From contig JAISXS010000027.1 of assembly GCA_031270385.1 (NCBI GenBank), forward strand, positions 1 to 17,383: 17,383 nt of DNA, given 5' to 3'. The translations under genes and the position numbers were made by a program. The stretch comes from Puniceicoccales bacterium (GTDB lineage: Bacteria; Verrucomicrobiota; Verrucomicrobiia; Opitutales; JAIRKQ01). Under the pieces are notes generated by a model. That model was not told the origin of the DNA. It searched no databases and worked only from the letters and a program-made list of their open reading frames with translations. Below, piece after piece: positions 6,381-14,697 of the stretch; positions within the stretch are counted from its first letter, which is position 1, and each line of letters begins with the position of its first letter.

Positions 6381-7274
6381 ATGGCACTGTTTAGTAAGCC
6401 AAAATATTCGACGATCTCAGCGAAACGCAAGGATATCCCCAAGGGCGTCTGGACGAAGTGTCCCATAAGTGGCGAGACAGTTTACAATCGTGATTTGGAA
6501 AAAAATTTTATGGTTGTTCCAAAAAGTGGGTACCATTTTCCATTGCAGGCGGACAAGCGCATTGAACTTCTGTGCGATGATGGTACGTTCCGCGAGATGT
6601 GGGACGATTTGGAAACCGTCGATCCGTTGGGATTCGGTGGTGAGGTGTCATACCTTGAGAAGCTGGCGAAAAATCGTGAAAAGACTGGCATGCGAGAAGC
6701 TGTAATTTCCGGATGTGCCGAATTGAATGGCATTCCAATTGCGATTTCCGTGATGGACTTCCGTTTTTTGGGTGCGAGCATGGGGTCCGTTGTTGGTGAA
6801 AAAATTACGCGTACCATAGAATTGGGCGTTGAAAAAAATTTTCCCGTGATCCTGGTTTGTGCTTCTGGCGGTGCCCGGATGTACGAAGGAATTTTAAGTT
6901 TGATGCAAATGGCAAAGACTTCGGCCGCATTGGCGAAGCTGAGGGAAGCTAATGGTTTGTATGTTTCCGTTCTTACAAATCCGACGATGGCAGGTGTCAT
7001 GGCGAGTTTTGCATCCCTTGGAGATATAATAATTGCTGAGCCGGGAGCATTGATCGGGTTTGCTGGGCCACGGGTAATAAAAGAAACTGTGCACCAGGAC
7101 CTACCAAAGGGGTTTCAAACGGCGGAATTTTTGTTGGAACATGGCCTGATAGACCAGATCGTCAATAGGTTGGAGTTGAAGTGTAGATTGGGAAATTTTT
7201 TAAAATTTTTTGGATATCATCCGGGTCGCCCCAATGAAAAACGGTCACGTCGTTGGAAGTTTGGTATTAGATGA
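6381..7274 (+). CDS. accD: Acetyl-CoA carboxylase carboxyltransferase subunit beta
   Basis: AccD pairs with AccA to transfer CO2 from carboxybiotin-BCCP to acetyl-CoA, giving malonyl-CoA for fatty-acid synthesis. The 297 residues include the crotonase-fold core typical of the family, with GASMGSVVGEKITR, CASGGARMYEG, TNPTMAGVMASFASLGD and GPRVIKETV (the last three within about 150-235). The N-terminal zinc ribbon is degenerate. Only C27 of the four positions C27, C30, C46 and C49 of E. coli AccD is kept, the others being S30, V46 and S49. I have an impression that verrucomicrobial AccD proteins share this loss, but cannot check it here. The ATG at 6381 is 2 bp after the comF stop, and the 3' end overlaps murE. 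The frame also opens at a TTG at 6375, which lies in the comF stop region and is less likely. Confidence 0.96.
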   Translation: MALFSKPKYSTISAKRKDIPKGVWTKCPISGETVYNRDLEKNFMVVPKSGYHFPLQADKRIELLCDDGTFREMWDDLETVDPLGFGGEVSYLEKLAKNREKTGMREAVISGCAELNGIPIAISVMDFRFLGASMGSVVGEKITRTIELGVEKNFPVILVCASGGARMYEGILSLMQMAKTSAALAKLREANGLYVSVLTNPTMAGVMASFASLGDIIIAEPGALIGFAGPRVIKETVHQDLPKGFQTAEFLLEHGLIDQIVNRLELKCRLGNFLKFFGYHPGRPNEKRSRRWKFGIR

Positions 7275-8778
7275 TCTTGTGGTTGGAATGGAAAACTTCC
7301 GCACATTTGGAGGTGTTCCAGTCTATCAAATAGCGTTTGATTCCAGAGAGATAGAACGGCGGAACGACGGTTCTGGTGCGTTATTTTTCGCATTGCCCGG
7401 ATCAAACACGGATGGCCACAATTTGATCGGCGACGTTTTGGCAAAAAACTCGTATTCGGTGGTAATTTCAGAACGTGACCTTACAAAATTCTGTGAACGG
7501 AGTATTCAAGTCAGCGACATTCGGACGACAATGGCGATCGCAGCGAGAAAATTTACGGATTTTCCCGATAAAAAATTGAAAGTAATCGCTATAACGGGCA
7601 CCGACGGTAAGACGACAACGGCGTACCTGTGCCGCGCAATGCTGAGTAGAATGGGCAAAACGGCCATGTTCGGGACAGTTGAATGCGACATCGGTGGAAA
7701 AATCGAAAGTTGCCCAAACACAACCCCAGCGGCTATAACGCTGTTTAAAATGATTAATCGTGCAGTGGCAAATGGGTGCAAAAATCTGGCCTTAGAAGTC
7801 AGTTCCCACGGCATTGAGGAGAGACGGGCTTATGGGCTGGACGTTGACGTGGCGATTTTTACCAATTTATCCTCGGAACATCTAGATTTTCATAAAACAA
7901 TTGGAAGCTACTTCGTCACCAAAATGAAGCTCTTCAATGGCGCCAACGGCTGTTTGCCGAAATTTTCCGCGGTAAATATTGACGATACCCATGGTAGAGG
8001 ACTGTTTAGTTTGCTGAAGGACAGCGGTAGAAAAGTTTTTTCGTTTGGATTTTCCCCAGGTGCAGATTTTAAAATATGCAACGTCGAAAAAAATGACATC
8101 ACTGGTTCGGCGTTTGAAATCTTGGCCGATGGGTCGGTTTATAAATTTTCATCACCAATGTTTGGTGCCCATAATTTGGTCAACGTTGCCGCTGCCTTTA
8201 CGGCTTGTGCGATGATTTACGGTTGTCGGAGGGAGTTTATCGAAGCAGTTGGAGAGTTTGCAAGCGTTCCAGGTCGCCTGGAAAGGGTGAATTTAGCAAA
8301 CGGCGTGATTGCCTTTGTCGATTACGCTCATACGCCACGGGCGCTTGAAGTTGTCCTTGGGGTACTGAGTGCGTCGAAAAAGGGGAAACTGATAGCAGTT
8401 TTTGGATGCGGAGGGGATCGTGACGCCGACAAACGCGCACCGATGACGAAAGTTGCCAACGAAATATCTGATTTCGCCATCGCAACGTCGGACAATCCAC
8501 GCAACGAGCCCCAGGAAAACATTTTTAGTGACATGGCACGCGGCGTTGTGGATGGGAAAAAAATAGTGTTCATCGCGGACAGGAAGGAAGCAATTTCCCG
8601 TGCACTATTACTTGCGGAAGCGGGCGATGTAGTCCTTGTCGCCGGGAAAGGTCATGAACCATACCAGATAATCGATGGCAAAATACTGGACTTCGATGAC
8701 AGAAAAATTCTAGAGTCAGTTAGCTTGCGGCTAGAAAAATCACGGCGTCGTATGGGAAAGGACGGCGACGGTATGTAG
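7234..8778 (+). CDS. murE: UDP-N-acetylmuramoyl-tripeptide synthetase (meso-DAP type)
   Basis: MurE adds the third amino acid to UDP-MurNAc-L-Ala-D-Glu in cytoplasmic peptidoglycan precursor synthesis. The 514-residue protein has the N-terminal UDP-MurNAc domain (FDSREI about 35-40, NTDGH about 58-62), the ATP-binding loop GTDGKTTT (122-129), the central LEVSSHG and NLSSEHLDFH motifs, and the C-terminal DNPRNE (420-425) and GKGHEPYQ (471-478) motifs. DNPR is the signature of enzymes that use meso-diaminopimelate, as in Gram-negative bacteria, rather than lysine. The start is uncertain. The ATG at 7234 overlaps accD by 41 bp and includes the usual N-terminal segment, whereas the next ATG at 7288 would cut into it. 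Neither start has a strong Shine-Dalgarno sequence. Downstream a palindromic mobile element separates it from the convergent patatin-like gene. Confidence 0.96.
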   Translation: MKNGHVVGSLVLDDLVVGMENFRTFGGVPVYQIAFDSREIERRNDGSGALFFALPGSNTDGHNLIGDVLAKNSYSVVISERDLTKFCERSIQVSDIRTTMAIAARKFTDFPDKKLKVIAITGTDGKTTTAYLCRAMLSRMGKTAMFGTVECDIGGKIESCPNTTPAAITLFKMINRAVANGCKNLALEVSSHGIEERRAYGLDVDVAIFTNLSSEHLDFHKTIGSYFVTKMKLFNGANGCLPKFSAVNIDDTHGRGLFSLLKDSGRKVFSFGFSPGADFKICNVEKNDITGSAFEILADGSVYKFSSPMFGAHNLVNVAAAFTACAMIYGCRREFIEAVGEFASVPGRLERVNLANGVIAFVDYAHTPRALEVVLGVLSASKKGKLIAVFGCGGDRDADKRAPMTKVANEISDFAIATSDNPRNEPQENIFSDMARGVVDGKKIVFIADRKEAISRALLLAEAGDVVLVAGKGHEPYQIIDGKILDFDDRKILESVSLRLEKSRRRMGKDGDGM

Positions 8779-8789
8779 CGATTGACAGG

Positions 8790-8900
8790 TATAGCTGTTT
8801 CGCTCAAAAAGGGCGTGTTTTTATTTACAGAAAGAAAAATTTCTCCGACAAGTGTCGTTGGATTTTTTTTAAGATGCCCTTGTCGAATGTAACAGTTATA
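8790..8900 (-). mobile_element. IS630-related MITE, copy 4 (TATAGCTG type)
   Basis: A 111-bp element starting TATAGCTGTTTCGCTC and ending CGAATGTAACAGTTATA, with the same conserved inner words as the nested copy at 255-358 (AAAAAGGGCGTG on the left, AAGATGCCCTTGTCG on the right, and GTGTCGTTGGAT in the middle). It fills nearly all of the 143-bp space between the convergent stops of murE (8778) and the patatin-like gene (8922). Its palindrome could fold in transcripts from either side and act as a bidirectional terminator, which is inference. Confidence 0.75.
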
Positions 8901-8921
8901 AATCGCTTGCCAGGCTGGGCT

Positions 8922-10916
8922 TTAAGCGAGTTTTCGTTTTGACATTTCGTTGCTGCATGCTTCAATAAACTTTACCGTGAGTGTGAATTCGCGATTTTTT
9001 TCGTCTGGAAACTGAATTCCGTCACCGTGTTTTTCCAGGATTGCCGCCAATTCCAGGTCGGATAGTTGCTCTGCTACCTCTTTCATTTTTGCCGCAATTT
9101 CCTCCGTGTTTTGCCCATCCATGTCATCTACTGAAAATAATTCAATATTGACGACGCCATTTCCATAGTTGCGTACCCATTCCTTCGTCCATGCTTCCGA
9201 CATCATTTGCGCTTCTTTTATTTCGGCGTTACCTGCATTGAAGCTCATCGTCGTAAGTTCGCCGTGGGCAACTGGCATTATTTGTCCGAGACTATTCAAT
9301 CGCCTTTCTTCCGCTTCGCTATTTTTTGCAACATTCGCGTGGGCAAACATGTTTGCAATCGGTGTTAACAATGGACTGGGTCGTGTCCGGAATCCTCCTT
9401 TGGAGCTTTCTCCGCGGTATGCGGCTCCTCCATTGTCAAATACACACATCAGGGATTTTTGTTGCTGTAATTGTGTTTTCGTTGATGGAATGCCTTTTTC
9501 GGATGTATCGCATGTGTCTACGAAGGTTTCAATTGGAGAGTTCGACCCTATTCCGCCGTCACGCAGTGGCAGTATTTTGTTCCTGTACTTATCGTCGTTA
9601 TACTTTCCTCCGAACCGGGAAACATCCATCTGAACGGGCCGAAATACAACTGGAAACGACATCGATATCCGTCCAGCGTAGGCTATTGGCATATCCGGAG
9701 TATTTTCAACGTTAAAATAAAGTGTTTCCCTATTGGAACTGTTCCAGCCCGTCACTGTCAATAATTTGAAATTCTTAGGCGCAATTTTGTTCATTATGCG
9801 AAGGTCGTTGAACGTTACCATGCCACCCTCTTCTCTAGCGGTGAGCTTCAGTTCCTTTAGGTGGAGCAGGCGAGTTTTCTCAGCGTCGTTTAGGTCTTTG
9901 AAACTTTCGATGTCCTTGTTTTCTAAGAAATTCGATATTCTCTTGGCACTTTCCAAATCTAGTGTTTTAACTATTCCAGCTGCGGATTGTATCAGTTTTT
10001 GATTAACAAAGATGCCGATGACGAAATTGACAAGTGCAGATATACCGCCGATCGATATCTTTTCTATTATTCTGATTACTATAAAGTTGTGCGCGGGCCT
10101 GAACATATTTTCTATTTCATGGCCGGGTTTGTAAATTTCACTTTTTTTTACTTCGTCGAGGCTGACACCCTGTGCGCTTTGAATTTCCTTGCTCAGACCA
10201 TCCATGCTGTCCGGATCAACTCCAATTGCGACAGCGACGGCGCATAGTGCCCCAACAGAGCTGCCGGCTACTCGCTTTAAATGATCTAGTTGACCGCTGT
10301 TTTGCAGTGTTTTTATCATGGGAGAATAGCCAAATCCCTTGCCTCCGCCGCCCTGGAGGGCGAGGTTTTCTATTACAGACTCCTTTTGGAGAACGACTTT
10401 TCCGTCTTCTCTTATGATCAGTTTTGGGATTTGTGGTGTCCCGTTGTTCTGCTGTGAGCAGCATTGTACTATGTCATTGATTTCAGCGTCCATGCGTATC
10501 ATTCGAATGCGTGTGCTAGTTTTAACAAGATCGCCTTCGAATATTTTATTGGCAAGATTCTTTAGCCTTAGTCGCTGGTCGTCAAACTGTTGGTTTGGAA
10601 ATTTAACATTTGCCGAAGTAAGTCTGGCGGCAAGGACCTTTTCGGCACATTCCAGAAAATGTTCTTTGGACGAGGCTAGTTTGCTAATCTCTTCGCATAT
10701 TTCCTGCCCCATGTTGGCACTCACGGCTGCATTGTCCCATTCGCTAACTAATTTGATTACATCGCGACTGTTAATTTCTTTTTTGTTGGTCAGTTGTTCG
10801 CAATGATTCTGGTTATCCGACTTGCCGACGTGAATTTTTCTTGACAACACGCTGCTCTCTAGACTGTTCAACTTGCTCGAACTATCAGTTGATTGGTTCC
10901 CCACTACCAAAGACAT
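8922..10916 (-). CDS. Patatin-like phospholipase with long N-terminal extension
   Basis: Patatin-like enzymes are Ser-Asp lipid acyl hydrolases. This 664-residue protein has the oxyanion-hole glycine motif GGGGKG (189-194), the nucleophile elbow GSSVG (218-222, Ser220) and the catalytic DGG (Asp453). The spacing from Ser to Asp is 233 residues, much longer than in plant patatin and closer to the bacterial toxins ExoU and VipD. The inserted part holds a hydrophobic stretch at about 277-318. About 180 residues precede the domain, with a serine-rich first 25 residues and no Sec signal peptide, and about 200 follow DGG. These features suggest a host-directed secreted effector, but no secretion system is visible here. 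A cytoplasmic or membrane lipase remains possible. It starts at an ATG at 10914-10916 and diverges from the pyruvate:ferredoxin oxidoreductase gene. Confidence 0.86.
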   Translation of the reverse strand: MSLVVGNQSTDSSSKLNSLESSVLSRKIHVGKSDNQNHCEQLTNKKEINSRDVIKLVSEWDNAAVSANMGQEICEEISKLASSKEHFLECAEKVLAARLTSANVKFPNQQFDDQRLRLKNLANKIFEGDLVKTSTRIRMIRMDAEINDIVQCCSQQNNGTPQIPKLIIREDGKVVLQKESVIENLALQGGGGKGFGYSPMIKTLQNSGQLDHLKRVAGSSVGALCAVAVAIGVDPDSMDGLSKEIQSAQGVSLDEVKKSEIYKPGHEIENMFRPAHNFIVIRIIEKISIGGISALVNFVIGIFVNQKLIQSAAGIVKTLDLESAKRISNFLENKDIESFKDLNDAEKTRLLHLKELKLTAREEGGMVTFNDLRIMNKIAPKNFKLLTVTGWNSSNRETLYFNVENTPDMPIAYAGRISMSFPVVFRPVQMDVSRFGGKYNDDKYRNKILPLRDGGIGSNSPIETFVDTCDTSEKGIPSTKTQLQQQKSLMCVFDNGGAAYRGESSKGGFRTRPSPLLTPIANMFAHANVAKNSEAEERRLNSLGQIMPVAHGELTTMSFNAGNAEIKEAQMMSEAWTKEWVRNYGNGVVNIELFSVDDMDGQNTEEIAAKMKEVAEQLSDLELAAILEKHGDGIQFPDEKNREFTLTVKFIEACSNEMSKRKLA

Positions 10917-11048
10917 GGGGCAATTGTGCTAATTTTAAACAAAATTGCGATAGTCATATCAGCAAAATCAAGAAACTTTAAAAAAAATACGGCAAACAAT
11001 CGCTTGCAAGGGCAGGCGCAAAAATTTAAATGTGCGGCAGGGCATGTA

Positions 11049-14000
11049 ATGAAGAGTGGAGGTTTTTGCACTTGCGATGCCAACGAAGCGGTGGCAGATG
11101 TAGCCTATAGGTTGAGCGAGGTCGTAGCAATCTATCCGATCACACCATCGTCGCCAATGGCAGAGCACTGCGATGAATGGGCAACGGCAGGGAGGAAAAA
11201 TCTCATGGGCATCGTCCCGTCGATATGGGAAATGCAATCCGAAGGCGGTGCAGCCGGCGCAATACACGGCGCACTCCAATGCGGAGCGCTGGCTACGACG
11301 TTTACAGCGTCCCAAGGTTTATTGCTAATGATTCCGAATATGTACAAAATTGCGGGTGAATTGATGGCATTTACCATGCACGTGACGGCGAGAAGTTTAG
11401 CAACTCATGGGTTATCGATCTTCGGGGATCATTCCGATGTAATGGCATGCCGACAAACTGGGTTTGCAATGCTTGCATCTGGCTCTGTGCAGGAGGCGCA
11501 CGACATGGCATGTATTGCCCATGCGGCCACACTGGAAACGCGCATACCATTTTTGCATTTCTTCGATGGCTTTAGGACTTCCCATGAAGTAAATACTTTT
11601 CGGTATGTTAGCGATGAAATTTTATCAGAGCTTGTGGATGAAAAACTAGTGTGGGAGCATCGAAGTCGCTCGCTGTCGCCGGATAATCCCTTCATCCGCG
11701 GCACTGCGCAAAATCCCGACGTCTATTTCCAAGGTCGGGAAAGGGGGAATGGGTTTTATGATCGAGCGCCGAATACCATCGAAAAGCTGATGGAAAAGTT
11801 TGGAAATTTGACCGGAAGAAATTACAAGCCATTCGATTTTTACGGCGTCGACGATGCGGAACGAGTAGTTGTTGCAATGGGATCTTCCTGCAAAACTCTG
11901 GTGAAAGCCGTGGATTACCTCCGTAAAAATGGCGAAAAAATTGGTTTGGTGAGTGTGCGTCTTTACCGCCCATTTTCCGCGAAGCATTTTGTTGATATTT
12001 TGCCAAAATCGGTCAAAAAGATTGCTGTTTTGGATAGGACAAAGGAGCCGGGATCCGTTGGCGAACCACTGTTTTTGGATATTGTAGCAGCGTTGGATGA
12101 CGCAAAGGCAAGAAATCTCATCGATAAAGGCCTGAAATTTACGGTGATAGGTGGACGCTATGGCCTTGGATCCAAGGAATTTTCACCGGCTATGGCAAAG
12201 GCAGTTTTCGATGAACTGCAAAAAGATATACCGAAAAAGCATTTTACAATTGGCATCGACGATGACGTTTCCCACACTTCCATCGACTATGACAAAAATT
12301 TCATGATCGTGGACAAAGATTTGTTTGAGGCGGTATTTTTCGGTCTAGGAGCAGATGGTACCGTCGGTGCGAACAAAAATACGATAAAAATCATCGGGAA
12401 TGAAACGGAAAACCATGTCCAAGCGTATTTTGTCTACGATTCGAAAAAATCAGGCGCTATGACTGTATCGCATCTGCGATTTGGCCCAAATTTGATCGAA
12501 GAGCCGTATTTGGTAAGCAAAGCAAATTTCGTCGCTTGCCACCAGTATTCGTTTTTGAGTAGATACGATGTCTTGGAATATGCTCGCCCGGGTGCAATTT
12601 TTTTGCTAAATGCACCCTATGCCAAGGAAAATTTATGGCAACACTTGCCGAGAGAGGTTCAGGGTGCAATTCGGCAGCTGAATTTGGAAGTATACGCCAT
12701 CGATGCCTATGAAGTTGCGAAAAAAGCCGGCATTGGCGGGCGGACGAATACAATAATGCAGACGTGTTTCTTTGCGATTTCGGGAATTTTGCCGCGAGAT
12801 GAGGCGATTGCAAAAGTGAAAGATGCCATCCAAAAAACCTACGTGGCAAAGGGAGAGACAGTCGTGCGAAAGAATTTTGCTGCCGTGGAAGCAACGCTGG
12901 AGCACTTGTACAAACTTGACACCAACGGACCAATTAGCGGTAGTCCGCGGAAAGACATTGTTTTCGGCAAAGCTCCGGATTTTGTAAAAAATGTTACGGC
13001 AAAAATGATGGCGAACCACGGGGATACTTTGCCGGTGAGTGCATTTCCGGTGGACGGAACATGGCCATTGGGAACGACGCGGTGGGAAAAACGAAACATC
13101 TCTCAAGAGATTCCGCTGTGGGACTCGAAAATATGCATACAGTGCAACAAATGCGCGGCCGTTTGCCCGCACGGTGCCATACGATCAAAGTTTTATCCAG
13201 CTGATTTGTTGGGTGGTGCTCCAGAGACTTTCCGATCCGTTGATTTCCGATCGAAGGACAATCCGCACTGTAAATTTTCCATACAGGTCGCTCCAGAGGA
13301 TTGCACCGGCTGTGGGTTGTGCATAGAGGTGTGTCCGGCAAGTGGCAGGACCGGCGAAACGGTAAAAGCGCTTGGATTTGTAGCCCATGGAAGTACTACC
13401 GAGGAAGAAAGGAAAAATTACGATTTTTTTCTGTCTTTGCCAGATCCGGATCCGAAAAAACTAGGATCTGATTTGAAATCTATCCAGTTCAAACGGCCAC
13501 TTTTCGAATATTCCGGCGCGTGCGCCGGCTGCGGAGAGACTCCGTATTTGAAATTATTGACGCAAATGTTTGGCGACAGGCTGTTAATTGCGAACGCAAC
13601 TGGATGTTCTTCCATATATGGTGGTAACTTGCCGACGACTCCATACTGCACGGACGCCGACGGCAGAGGCCCGGCGTGGGCAAATTCACTGTTCGAAGAT
13701 AATGCGGAATTCGGCTTCGGCATGCGTTTGGCAATAGACCAAAAGCGCAATATTTGTAGAAAGCTTCTGACATCAATGGCGGAAAAGATTGGTGAAAACT
13801 TTGTGCACGATCTCCTCGCATCACACCAATCAAACGACACAGAAGTAGCGGAACAGCGAAGACGCGTTGAAAAATTGCGAGATGTATTGGGGACTATTGG
13901 TGGATCCGATGCGGGAGTTTTGTCGCAACTCGCAGATTCTTTGGTGGAAAAATCGATTTGGATAATCGGTGGCGATGGATGGGCTTATGACATCGGCTAT

Positions 14001-14600
14001 GGCGGCCTTGACCATGTCCTTGCCAGTGGAAAAAATGTTAATGTTTTAGTGCTTGATACGGAGGTCTATTCCAATACCGGAGGGCAGCAATCGAAGGCAA
14101 CACCGACCGGCGCCATCGCGAAGTTTGCAGCCGGAGGGAAGGATATGCCGAAAAAAAATTTGGGCCTTTTAGCTGTAACATACGGAAACGTTTACGTTGC
14201 ACAGGTATCATTTGGTGCGAGGGACACGCATACCGCACAAGCGTTCCGCGAAGCAGAATCTTACAATGGGCCGTCTCTTGTGATCGCCTATTCGCCGTGC
14301 ATTGCTCACGGCTACAATCTTCGCAATGGACTGGATCAGCAAAAAAGAGCGGTCGATTGCGGTTATTGGCCACTATTTCGCTACGATCCTCGCAAGAGGG
14401 AAGCTGAGTTACCGTTTATGTTAGATTCCAGGGAGCAAAGTTTGCCACTCCGGGAGTGCATGACTTCAGAAAACAGGTTTCGCGCACTTATGGATAAGGA
14501 TTCTGGGCGTGCCGACGCGTTGATAGCGATTGGGGAAGCAAATATTAAATCCCGCTATGCGTTTTACAAAATCTTGGCGAACAATAATTTGTGGCGTTAG
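11049..14600 (+). CDS. nifJ: Pyruvate:ferredoxin (flavodoxin) oxidoreductase
   Basis: The single-chain enzyme oxidises pyruvate and CoA to acetyl-CoA and CO2 and reduces ferredoxin. From the ATG at 11049 it has 1183 residues, the normal size. Domain I opens with DANEAVADVAYRLSEV and YPITPSSPMAE. An inserted two-cluster ferredoxin domain has CIQCNKCAAVCP (about 695-706) and CTGCGLCIEVCP (about 752-763). The TPP domain has ACAGCGETP (about 822-830), ATGCSS, the GDGWAYDIG motif (about 973-981) with the partner VYSNTGGQQ, and a late cysteine in SPCIAHGYN (about 1080). CAGC, TGCSS and SPC supply the four ligands of the cluster next to TPP. AGGG stands upstream of the ATG at 11049. The frame opens earlier, at 10893, but that stretch overlaps the patatin gene and lacks similarity. 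The product's ferredoxin would feed the hydrogenase at 2597-4318. Confidence 0.97.
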   Translation: MKSGGFCTCDANEAVADVAYRLSEVVAIYPITPSSPMAEHCDEWATAGRKNLMGIVPSIWEMQSEGGAAGAIHGALQCGALATTFTASQGLLLMIPNMYKIAGELMAFTMHVTARSLATHGLSIFGDHSDVMACRQTGFAMLASGSVQEAHDMACIAHAATLETRIPFLHFFDGFRTSHEVNTFRYVSDEILSELVDEKLVWEHRSRSLSPDNPFIRGTAQNPDVYFQGRERGNGFYDRAPNTIEKLMEKFGNLTGRNYKPFDFYGVDDAERVVVAMGSSCKTLVKAVDYLRKNGEKIGLVSVRLYRPFSAKHFVDILPKSVKKIAVLDRTKEPGSVGEPLFLDIVAALDDAKARNLIDKGLKFTVIGGRYGLGSKEFSPAMAKAVFDELQKDIPKKHFTIGIDDDVSHTSIDYDKNFMIVDKDLFEAVFFGLGADGTVGANKNTIKIIGNETENHVQAYFVYDSKKSGAMTVSHLRFGPNLIEEPYLVSKANFVACHQYSFLSRYDVLEYARPGAIFLLNAPYAKENLWQHLPREVQGAIRQLNLEVYAIDAYEVAKKAGIGGRTNTIMQTCFFAISGILPRDEAIAKVKDAIQKTYVAKGETVVRKNFAAVEATLEHLYKLDTNGPISGSPRKDIVFGKAPDFVKNVTAKMMANHGDTLPVSAFPVDGTWPLGTTRWEKRNISQEIPLWDSKICIQCNKCAAVCPHGAIRSKFYPADLLGGAPETFRSVDFRSKDNPHCKFSIQVAPEDCTGCGLCIEVCPASGRTGETVKALGFVAHGSTTEEERKNYDFFLSLPDPDPKKLGSDLKSIQFKRPLFEYSGACAGCGETPYLKLLTQMFGDRLLIANATGCSSIYGGNLPTTPYCTDADGRGPAWANSLFEDNAEFGFGMRLAIDQKRNICRKLLTSMAEKIGENFVHDLLASHQSNDTEVAEQRRRVEKLRDVLGTIGGSDAGVLSQLADSLVEKSIWIIGGDGWAYDIGYGGLDHVLASGKNVNVLVLDTEVYSNTGGQQSKATPTGAIAKFAAGGKDMPKKNLGLLAVTYGNVYVAQVSFGARDTHTAQAFREAESYNGPSLVIAYSPCIAHGYNLRNGLDQQKRAVDCGYWPLFRYDPRKREAELPFMLDSREQSLPLRECMTSENRFRALMDKDSGRADALIAIGEANIKSRYAFYKILANNNLWR

Positions 14601-14602
14601 CT

Positions 14603-14637
14603 GAAATTTTTCAAAATTCATACTTTTTTGTTTTATT
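14603..14637 (+). terminator. Weak candidate terminator after the pyruvate:ferredoxin oxidoreductase gene
   Basis: TGAAATTTT and AAAATTCA can pair as an AT-only stem with one bulged A and a very short loop. A T-rich run (TACTTTTTTGTTTTATT) follows. The stem is weak for a rho-independent terminator, so this is only a possibility. Its position, just ahead of a separate strong promoter, would fit. Confidence 0.3.
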
Positions 14638-14638
14638 C

Positions 14639-14666
14639 TTGACATACTGTGCCGTCACTGCATAAT
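14639..14666 (+). promoter_or_regulatory. Sigma70-type promoter for the small-protein gene pair
   Basis: A perfect -35 hexamer TTGACA (14639-14644) is followed after 16 bp by CATAAT (14661-14666), which has five of six consensus bases. Two bases, TG, directly precede the -10. Transcription would begin near 14673, giving a leader of about 25 nt that includes the run GGGGGG as ribosome binding site (14686-14691), 6 nt before the ATG at 14698. It is the best-looking promoter in the window and would give strong constitutive expression if sigma70 rules apply here. Confidence 0.65.
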
Positions 14667-14697
14667 CCACTCTAGTCTCGCAGCTGGGGGGTAAAAA

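Noticed and set aside
10893..11048. N-terminal extension of the pyruvate:ferredoxin oxidoreductase by 52 residues
   Set aside because: It overlaps the divergent patatin gene and its promoter space, and family similarity begins right after the ATG at 11049.
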